Below are positions 56,148 to 64,000 of a stretch of DNA of 64,000 nucleotides, piece by piece; position 1 is the first letter of the stretch; the number at the start of each line of letters is the position of its first letter. Made by a program: the position numbers and the translations under genes. Where the stretch lies: assembly GCA_019454045.1 (NCBI GenBank), contig SKCR01033428.1:87325-151324 (forward strand), given 5' to 3'. This DNA is from Zanthoxylum bungeanum (lineage: Eukaryota > Streptophyta > Magnoliopsida > Sapindales > Rutaceae). Under the pieces are notes generated by a model. It did not search any database and was not told the DNA's origin. It saw only the letters and a list, made by a program, of their open reading frames with translations.

Positions 56148-59125
56148 TGTAGGCACTGCATTTTTACACATAAGTCCCTATGATGAGTCTCATTTTGGAG
56201 ACACTACCTTTAAGTCACGGTGGTCACGGAAGACGGACATCGGAAGGGGGAATTCAGAATAAACAAGGTTCACTGTTTTCGTTGGTGCTACGTTCGTGTA
56301 TACGTTCGAACGTCAAACAGATTGCGGGCGTTCGTGCTGCGTTCGAGTAAGCGTTCGAACGGTGTTGGTAATTCTGGTTTTGCTGCTAGCCTCACATCAA
56401 GCCCAATTCGCCCAAACCTTGGCCCACACGCCCAAGCCCACTTAAAACACATATTTAACACATGGTGAAATCAAAACAAATCTAAAAATCACATACCAAA
56501 TTAAAGATATCATACCTAATCTAAACCAATCAAATATAATCATACCAAGTTAAAATCATCAACCAATATATTATTCCCAAACTTAAAATATTGTATGCCT
56601 AATAAACATAACTAAATATTCAACCTTCCCTATCTAGCCAAGATTTGTCCCCCCTCAACCTTTGACTTCCCTTATCCAACACCAAATCAAATCTCTTTCC
56701 TTGTCAAGCCTAACCCTTGCCTATAAAAAGAACCCTTCACCACCACCTTCTCAACCCTAGCTCATTGATACAAGAAAAGCCTAGCTAGCTCATACACATA
56801 AGATACCACACAACTCACACAAATCAGAAGAGAAAAGAAAATAACCCCAGCCTTCACATTAAAAGCATCATCATAACACACTAAGAGCCCTAGCCACTCA
56901 CGACAATAACAAGAAAAAACAGAAATAATCCCCTTCATCTCCCCCACTCCACAACCGAAAATAGCGGCCCTTACACCTAAAACAGCCATACAGCAGCCCT
57001 AACACACACACATAAACAACCCCCGAACCACACCATAACATCACCGAAAATCACACCCAAACAGTAGCCAAAACATCCCAAAAACAGTAACTAAATTACA
57101 GCAGCAAAACAGTAGCAGCGGCAGCGAATCGGAGTCAAGCAGCAGCAAAAGACGGAGGACGACGACCCAAATAGTAAGACAACGAACGAGAGCAGTGAAC
57201 CAGTGAACCGGAAGAGTTGCGGAGCTTTACCCCTTCCGATCTTCGTGAAACGCGAGTCCGAGAGACGACCCAAAGGTTAGACCTGATGGCACTTTTTCAT
57301 TAGTTTTATATTCATTTATTTTATTATTGAATTGTATTCGCATGAGAGTCGTTTATGGATGCATGTTGTGGCTTGAATGAAATGGAAGAGTGTCGTCTCT
57401 TGTGGTATATAGGATGGAAACCCAGACGTAAATTCCGTAGCCGAATCCGAATGGACGGTAGTGCAGTCTGTACTTGGGATACAACTCCACGTACCACTTG
57501 AGTAAACGTCACCTTCTCTTGTTTTATGTTGCTTTGTTTATCTATTTCTTGTTATTTAAATTCTGTATGTCGCTTATTTGTGTATGATATAATCGAGTGC
57601 ATGGGCTCAGTAAGTGCGATGAAAGGTCCCCTAATCGGAAGGGTTAAAATCCTTCACCACGATGCTTTGTCGCACCGATTGATGTGTGTTCGTTTGAATG
57701 CAAGATATGTTCAATCGGACACATTACGTTTAATATTATTGCTTTAAATTTTTGTATGCATGGTTCAATCGAGCGCATAGGCTTAGTAAGTGGAATGAAA
57801 GATCCCCTATTGGGAGGGGTTAAAGCCCTTTACCACGATGCTTTGCCGCGCCGGTTGATTTGTGTTCGGTTGGATGCAAGACACGTTCAATCGGACATAC
57901 TTAGTTGAATATGATTGTCTTTATGTTTGTATGCATGATGTGATGTGACGCGCATGGGCTTAGTATGTTGGTCTAAAGGTCCTCTCTTTGAGAGATCAAG
58001 AGCCCCCAAAAGGCCACCTTTACGGCAGTACTTCGCCGTGCCCCTTTATTTCGTTGTTTATGTATTGCGTCCCATTTCATGCATCAGGTCTGTTCCCGTT
58101 CGAACGCGTTTACGAACGCAACTCGAACGCGCATGCATTTTTGCCTTATCATGCATCAGGTCTCATTTCCGTTCGAAAGAGTTCACGAACGCCATACGAA
58201 CGCGAGCATTCTGTTTCATTTCCGTTCGAACGCGTTATCAAACGCCATACGAACGCGAGCATTCTGTTTCATTTTCGTTCGAACGCGTTATCAAACGCTA
58301 TACGAACGCGAGCATTCTGTCAAATTTTCGTTCGAATGCGTTCACGCACGCTTACGAACGCGAGCATTCTGTTTCATCTCCGTTCGAACGCGTTATCAAA
58401 CGCCATACGAACGCGAGCATTCTGTTTCATTTCTGTTCGAACGCGTTATCAAACGCTATACGAATGCGAGCATTCTGCCTCATTTCCGTTCGAACGCGTT
58501 ATCAAACGCCATACGAACGCGAACCTTCTGTTTACCGTTCAAACGCGTTTACGAACGCTACACGAACGCGCACACACTGAACTGAGTCTGTCTTATCATA
58601 TTCATGCATAATTGCCTCTTGATTGATCTTTCTTGTGTTATATAGTCACCGTATTATTTGTATTCCTGCATTTATCCATTCTATGTGTTCTTGGATTGTA
58701 TTCAAGCATGATTAGGCTGTTAGCATGTTATTTGGTTAATAGGTTCATGAGATAGTACTCAAGCATGATTAGGTTGTTCTTAGTTTTCCATATCATAGGA
58801 TTGAAATATGTTCATGAGATTGCCATGTGATGTTGCATGTTGTGATGAACTTGTTGATGTACGCATATGAATTTAGAAGCATGATATTTTTGGAAATAAA
58901 TGTTATTTAAGCCTGGTTAAATTATTACATAAATCCTTTCATTACAAGTGACATGAGTAAGGGACCATTCCGAACCCAAAGGTTTGAGGTCTTCCCTTGC
59001 GAGGGGTGAATGCGGCCTTAAATCTTTGTCCCGGTTCACACCGGGTGGCGACTCTATGTTATTTCGTACTTCCCAACTAGTGCCGCGAGCCTAGAACGGC
59101 GTCGCCCAGGTTTCTGTGTCCTACA
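56148..59125 (+). repeat. Right LTR of Tat-like copy 2
   Basis: 2978 bp, highly similar to 49182-52110 with scattered single-base indels. Includes TATA-like box 56722-56729, subrepeats about 57595-57970 and the 53 bp array at 58085-58580. The differences between these LTRs are mostly single-base changes. Confidence 0.92.
58085..58580 (+). repeat. 53 bp array in right LTR
   Basis: Same array as 51130-51555, about one unit longer. Again three overlapping frames of 168-211 codons in different phases. Confidence 0.9.
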
Positions 59126-59130
59126 GAAGC
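59126..59130. repeat. Right target duplication GAAGC
   Basis: Matches 48660-48664. Copia C reading resumes directly after it. Confidence 0.92.
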
Positions 59131-60483
59131 GAAGGCTCGATGGAAATGTGGAAATCTTTAAGGCCTGACTGGTAGCGAAATGTTTCACTCAACGTCCTGA
59201 GATTGACTATGAGGAAACTTTTTCACCAGTAGCCTTGCTAAAATTCATTAGGATTTTTTTAGTCATTGTTGCCTATCATGACTATGAGATATGATAGATG
59301 GATGTGAAAATCGCTTTCCTAAATGGATTCATTGAGGAGGATATCTATATGGAACAAACAGAAGGTTTCGTATCCAGTGAGACTTCAAACTTGGTTTGTA
59401 AGCTCCAAAAGTCTATTTATGGACTTAAACAGGCATCTCGAAGTTGGAATCATCGTTTTGATGAGATTATTAGATTATCTAGATTCATCAAGAACGAGGA
59501 GGAATCGTGTGTTTATAAGAAAGTGAGTGAGATCATGATAGTTTTCCTAGTCTTGTTTGTAGATGACATCCATATCATTGGAAATGATATAGGATTGATG
59601 CAAAATGTGAAAGCCTACCTTTGCAAGAACTTCTCTATGAAATATATGGGTGAAGTTTCTTATATACTAGGTATAAGGCTCTACCGAGATAGATTTGGGA
59701 AGCTTATAAATTTTCGCAATCGACGTACATAGATAAGATGTTAGAAATGTACAGGTTTACCAACTGCAATGCAGTAAATGTACCTTTCCGATACGACATA
59801 CATCTTTAGAAGAAAATGACATCTCAGACTGAAGAAGAGAGAGTTAGAATTTCTAACTTGTCATATGCTTCTTGTATTGGAAACATAATGTATGTTATGT
59901 TATGTACAAGACCTGACATCAGTTTCGACGTTAGTGTGACTAGTTGATATCAATCTGATCCAGGTAATGATCATTGGAATGTCGTGAAATATATCCTGCA
60001 ATATCTTAAGAGTACTAAGGATAAGTTTCTGATATATGGAGAAAATGAGCTACAAGTTAAGAGTTATACAGTCTCCGACTTCTAGGGAGATTCAGATGAT
60101 AGAAAATATACATCAGGATATATATTTACCCTTAACGGTGGTGCGGTTATTTAGCGATGTTCAAAGCAAGGCTCAACAGCTGATTCCACCACTGAGGCAG
60201 AATTTATAACGGCTTCAGAAGCTGCTAAAGAAGTTGTATGGATTAGAAATTTTATCACAGAACTTGGCATTGTGAATAGTATTATGGATTCGATCCCATT
60301 GTACTGTGATAATAGCGGTACCATTGCGCAGGCTATTGAGCCGAGGGCGTATTCCATGTCTAAACACATGGAAATGAAATACCGCGTAATAAGAGAGATT
60401 ATTGACGAAAGACATAGTGGTCTTGAAGGTTCAAGAATAGACAACATATCAGACCACTTACAAAGGCCTTACCTCCTAATTTA
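59131..60483 (+). pseudogene. Copia C reverse transcriptase and RNase H (broken)
   Basis: 59145-59297 continues the reverse transcriptase (TFSPVALLKF) with stops. 59298-59732 has MDVKIAFLNGFIEEDIYM, KSIYGLKQASRSW and the active-site block FVDDIHIIGND. After a frameshift at about 59725 comes the connection (SYASCIGNIMYVMLCTRPDI), then RNase H with a degraded SDF-stop-GDSDD region near 60078, STTEAEFITASEAAKEVVW and CDNSGTIAQA, ending KHMEMKYRVIREI and a stop at about 60483. At least four stops and one shift. Confidence 0.88.
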
Positions 60484-60623
60484 ATCGATAATATGTGGAG
60501 GAGATGAGACTACGGTACTATCCAGATTGGCACTAAGTAAAGAAGAAATGGATAGATAATTGTGAACAATAAGGTTGCTTGAAAGTTCTTAGAAGGATCA
60601 TCCGAATAATGGATTGGAGATAT
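60484..60623 (+). other. Copia C region before 3' LTR
   Basis: Short non-coding tail. CATCCGAATAATG occurs at about 60599 and again at 60647 inside the LTR, so a 50-base partial duplication may obscure the exact LTR start. Confidence 0.5.
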
Positions 60624-62042
60624 TGTTATTGATGCTTGAAGTTCCATCCGAATAATGTATTATATTTTATTATTTCTTAATAAAAAACTATATTTTATTT
60701 CATACATTATTAATGGTATTGTCATTATTTATATTAGATTGATGTATAAATATGCTAAAAATGACATCGACCTTAGAATAGTCTTGTCGTAATACTAGAC
60801 ACTAGGTGGTCTGACATTGGGATAAGTATTACTATTATAAATTATTCTTAAAGTAAATATTCCTAGCCATTGGTTTTGGAAAACGGTCGAAATCCTATAA
60901 CCTAGAAGACTAGCACATGTCGTATATTGGAATTAGAGTTCCAATGGTTTAAACTCGATGTACCATGAGCTTTGGAAGCTCATATATACATGTGGGTATT
61001 GGTTGGACCGAATACTGAATGATTCACAGGTGATTCCTAATAGTTGGAAGTACACACCACCATCAATATGAATCTCTTCAAATCGAGTAGCATATGTGAT
61101 CATTTGACTATAAGATAACATTGATTTTGTGTGAGATCCTCCACACTTTGATGCCATATATGTCATAAACCTTTCATGGTCTGGCCTCTAGATGTTCGTT
61201 GGGTGTGTACCGATATACTCGTTAATCTGGTGCGAATCAAGATAGAATCTGTCGGCTCGTATGTGTACCATAAGGGGTTTAGATATCCACATAAGTAAGC
61301 CACGATTCTTAAAACTTTGGCCAAAGTCGATCACTTAGGGTGGATCACATCAGTTGTAAAGAATCATGGACATGTCGACATGAGATGTGCGCCTCAGAAA
61401 CTTGACAGTATATTCTATGTTTCCTAAGCACTACTCGGATAGCCTTCGTCGGAGGGATTGTTAAACATATGTGATGACCTCGACTTGTATAGTTCAGAAA
61501 TATCGTTCGTGTTCTTCCCGAATTTAGAGGTGGCCGAATTGCGTACATATTAGCTAGGCTTATATGACGAACATGTCTAAACTTAGAGAGTCTCAATATG
61601 AAGTGTACTCGTTGAGCACTTGGGTAGCCGGTTATTTTTAATAAAAGATAATATTCGATATTATAATTATCAACTAAAATAATCAAGTGTTATTGGATAA
61701 CATTAATTATTTACTTTGACCTAATTGGATTAACTGGATTAATTCAATATTTACACAAGGTCTTTTTCGTAATTTCATAATTATCTCTACCATTTGAAGA
61801 TGTTATGGTAATTGAAAGTATTTAATTATAGGTTTTTTGGCTTGATTTAATTGGATTAAATCAAAGTGGCAAACATTGAACTAATTCATTTCTTAATCTT
61901 TGTCTTGATTTAATCGGACTAAATCAAAATGGTAGACAAATGTGATTAGTCACACCTAATTATACATATTTGGATAAATTAGATTAATCCCACATAAAAG
62001 TTGATTATAATTTTTATTAATTAAAAATTGCTTAAGTTTTGC

Positions 62043-62050
62043 TATAAATA
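62043..62050 (+). promoter_or_regulatory. Putative TATA box of Copia C 3' LTR
   Basis: TATAAATA in GCTATAAATAGAAAG; matches 39783-39790. Confidence 0.6.
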
Positions 62051-62370
62051 GAAAGTTTTATGAAGGTTTTAATTAAGCTTAAGAAAGCTAAATACAAGCA
62101 ATTCTTGGAGAAATTACCCTAAGTTAGAGAAGTGTTTAGAGAAGCTTTGTGAGGTCTCTACAATATTTCATCTAGGAGAAATCGAGATTGGATCTGGGAG
62201 TGAAGCTTGCTAGCATTGGAATCAAGATTGGATCTAGGAGTCAAGCTTGTAAACCTTGGAAGATCTCCAACCATTTCAACAACGAGAATGAGATTGGATC
62301 TCTGCATCTAGCTTACTAGGTAAGTTTGAAATTCTCTTAAGTTATATTCTTCATTAGTGAGTTTTTCATT

Positions 62371-62848
62371 AGTAAGACATATAGTGATGAATTATGTATT
62401 GGATGTATGATTACATATCTTAAAGTTGAAATAAGGCTAATAAATTGTGTTAGGATGCTTTGAAAGTATAAACACAATATGCTTGTTAATTAAGTCAAAG
62501 ATGTTCATGTTGGACATGAAACAATTAGAGCAAATGTGTAGAACAACTAAAATACTTGATAGCATGACTCATCTTATGCAGTGATTGGTACACGTCATTT
62601 TTATTGTCTGTGTTGAAGAAGAAATTTGTGATCTAGAAGATATCTCTTTCTACAACAGGTTTTGATATCTCTTTCTAAAACAGTTATGCAAGTGAGACAT
62701 ATAGTGATGAATTATGTATTGGATGTACGATTACATAGTTTAAAGTTGAAATAAGGCTAATAAATTGTGTTATGATGCTTTGAAAGTACAAACACAATAT
62801 GCTTGTTAATTAAGTCAAAGATGTTCATGTTGGACATGAAACAATTAA
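62371..62848 (+). repeat. 158 bp duplication with filler in the 3' LTR
   Basis: 62371-62528 and 62691-62848 are near-identical (offset 320), separated by a sequence absent from the 5' LTR that contains GATATCTCTTTCTA twice. Confidence 0.88.
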
Positions 62849-63520
62849 TAAGAGTTTGAAACTCTTAATTTAAATTTTAGAGCTATGACTACCATTTTAG
62901 AATCACTTGACCACCTTTGGGTGAACTAGAATTGTTCATTAAATATTTGATAGTGGGATTCTAAATTGGTTTATGTTTTGATTCAAATAAATACATATAT
63001 GTATTTAGAATACATGTATGTTAGTTCTATAACATGTTTTGTGGCTGGTTTTGATGTTAAAATTGGTTTTAAGGTGTATTGAAATGATAGGAGAAAATTG
63101 GAAGTGTTTAGGACTGATTTGAAGTTGACAAATGCTCACTACTTAGGGGAGCATCGCGACAGTGACCTTTCAGTATCGCGACACTGAGCATTAGACTTAG
63201 TAACGTCGCGACTCTCACTCTTTCGTGTCGCGACGCCGAGAGATTCAGCTCTTGCAGTTGCTCTCGTACTTTGGAGCGTCTCGACTCCTAAGACTCCGCG
63301 TCGCGACTCTGAGGGCTGATAAATACTAAAACTTCATTTTCTCCGTTCCAGAGTTTCCGGACTCTGATTTGGTCCCTGTTTTTTCTTACGGACTCGTATC
63401 AGAATATAGTTTTCTTTAAAATATTTTAAAATACACCTATCATTGATATCCTTGGGTTATACCCACTTTTACTGCGTGAGGCACCGATCTGACCTTAGAG
63501 GTTCCACAACTACCCCAACA

Positions 63521-63650
63521 GAAGTATGTTCAACCAATTTACTTGCGGCAAAGAGACATTTAGTAGGTTAATTTCAACAACCCTGAATAGTGCACCAGCC
63601 TCTTGATTATCTGGCCCATTTTTTTATACTCAATCACATAGTCATTGTTG
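63521..63650 (-). pseudogene. Ty3/gypsy RNase H end, separated from its integrase
   Basis: On the minus strand NDYVIEYKKMGQ followed, after a shift, by a residue pattern NQEAGALFRV matches the C-terminal end of gypsy RNase H (usually DxxIEYxxGxxNxxADALSR). It faces the integrase remnant at 33125-33715, so both are halves of one element split by Copia C. Confidence 0.65.
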
Positions 63651-64000
63651 TGATATTTTTATATTGTACCGCAAGTGTACGGTGTCAATTTTTAGTATAA
63701 ATGAGTTAAGAGTGTCGAACCCACAGGGATTGCGTTAACTCGCACTAAGTACTACAATTGATAATCCTAACTTTATTTAGACAATATTTAACAAAGATTT
63801 AATTATAAAAATAAAATATAAAAATAATAAATATGAGGAACTAATACGATAGAGATTCTGGATCCTGATTTCACATAACTGTCACCTATGTATTTTTTAT
63901 GCCAATTACCATTGTTCGGTTATATTGTTTATAAGTCAAGACTCCGAAATATCCACTCCCTCTCTCGAGTGCCGAGTGAAAATATCATCAACTACAGATT
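63651..64000. repeat. LTR-like sequence entering from the right edge
   Basis: Begins near TGATATTTTTATATTG and includes CCGCAAGTGTACGG and GTGTCGAACCCACAGGGA, resembling 41290-41370 in layout. It interrupts the gypsy RNase H. The other end lies outside the window. Confidence 0.5.

Larger units (their letters stand above)
48665..59125 (+). mobile_element. Tat/Ogre-like element, copy 2, with three-LTR structure
   Basis: From left: first about 49 bases of an LTR (48665-48713), 3' end of an interior with minisatellite and polypurine tract (48714-49181), complete LTR (49182-52110), PBS, leader, broken gag, minisatellite, polypurine tract (52111-56147), complete LTR (56148-59125). The outer flanks share GAAGC. 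The simplest reading is a tandem LTR-interior-LTR-interior-LTR from recombination between copies, followed by deletion from inside the first LTR to inside the first interior. It lacks pol. Confidence 0.92.
33716..63520 (+). mobile_element. Copia LTR retrotransposon, decayed, with three insertions (Copia C)
   Basis: 5' LTR 33716-40918, PBS from 40922, gag from 46177, then protease, integrase, reverse transcriptase and RNase H ending about 60483, and 3' LTR 60624-63520. Flanks TAAGT (33711-33715) and GAAGT (63521-63525) match in 4 of 5 bases and are the likely target duplication. Removing the CACTA element, the nested solo LTRs and the Tat-like element leaves about 10.2 kb. The polyprotein has many stops and frameshifts, so it is inactive. 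PR-INT-RT-RH order defines Copia. Confidence 0.9.
60624..63520 (+). repeat. 3' LTR of Copia C
   Basis: TGTTATTGATGC...CCCCAACA, about 2.9 kb. Unlike the 5' LTR it has an internal duplication, 62371-62528 repeated at 62691-62848 around a 162-base filler. TATA-like box at 62043-62050. The start is less certain than the end. Confidence 0.85.

Noticed and set aside
61345..61686. 113-codon minus-strand frame in the Copia C 3' LTR
   Set aside because: The equivalent 5' LTR segment does not keep it open, and LTR position explains it.

Overview
The window is repeat-dominated nuclear DNA of a plant, most likely a eudicot. It carries one recognisable host gene of ordinary plant exon-intron structure and several families of plant LTR retrotransposons and a CACTA DNA transposon. 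Species cannot be named from the sequence. No rRNA, tRNA or CRISPR array was seen.

Left part (1-21214): two nested LTR elements. A plus-strand Copia-type element with 2.5 kb LTRs and an essentially non-coding interior (8189-21214; its 5' LTR start lies beyond the window) was split by a minus-strand Tat/Ogre-like element (1-8188). Its interior also holds a diverged Tat-like solo LTR (11782-14221) with a perfect CTTAT target duplication, and a 1.6 kb tandem duplication spanning the interior/3' LTR junction.

Middle (21215-33715): the only clear host gene is a glycerol-3-phosphate transporter-like major facilitator, CDS join(23327..24359, 25499..26044, 26367..26404), 538 aa, with a probable leader intron and two G-boxes upstream. 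Downstream is a minus-strand LTR element (27254-32429) with two 810 bp LTRs, a perfect ATGTT duplication, a gag-like ORF and large GC-rich tandem repeats. Beyond it are a possible 3' fragment of an unidentified gene and a decayed Ty3/gypsy integrase.

Right part (33716-63520): one decayed Copia element with the full gag-PR-INT-RT-RH order, inserted into the gypsy element (integrase remains at 33125-33715, RNase H end at 63521-63650). It was itself hit three times: a CACTA transposon in its 5' LTR (34379-39026, GGT duplication), a solo LTR in its leader (41280-45765, AGCGT duplication) that contains a further solo LTR (42220-44826, CCGAC duplication), and a Tat/Ogre-like element in its reverse transcriptase (48665-59125, GAAGC duplication). 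The last has a three-LTR structure: an LTR stub, a stub of the internal 3' end, then a complete LTR-gag-LTR unit. The nesting is four levels deep and gives a relative order of insertions.

The genes do not form a pathway. The points of interest are element architecture: minisatellites at the 3' end of the Tat-like interiors, a 53 bp array in their LTRs that is open in all three frames, LTR subrepeats, alternative inverted repeats in the 82 bp array, and complementary deletion derivatives.
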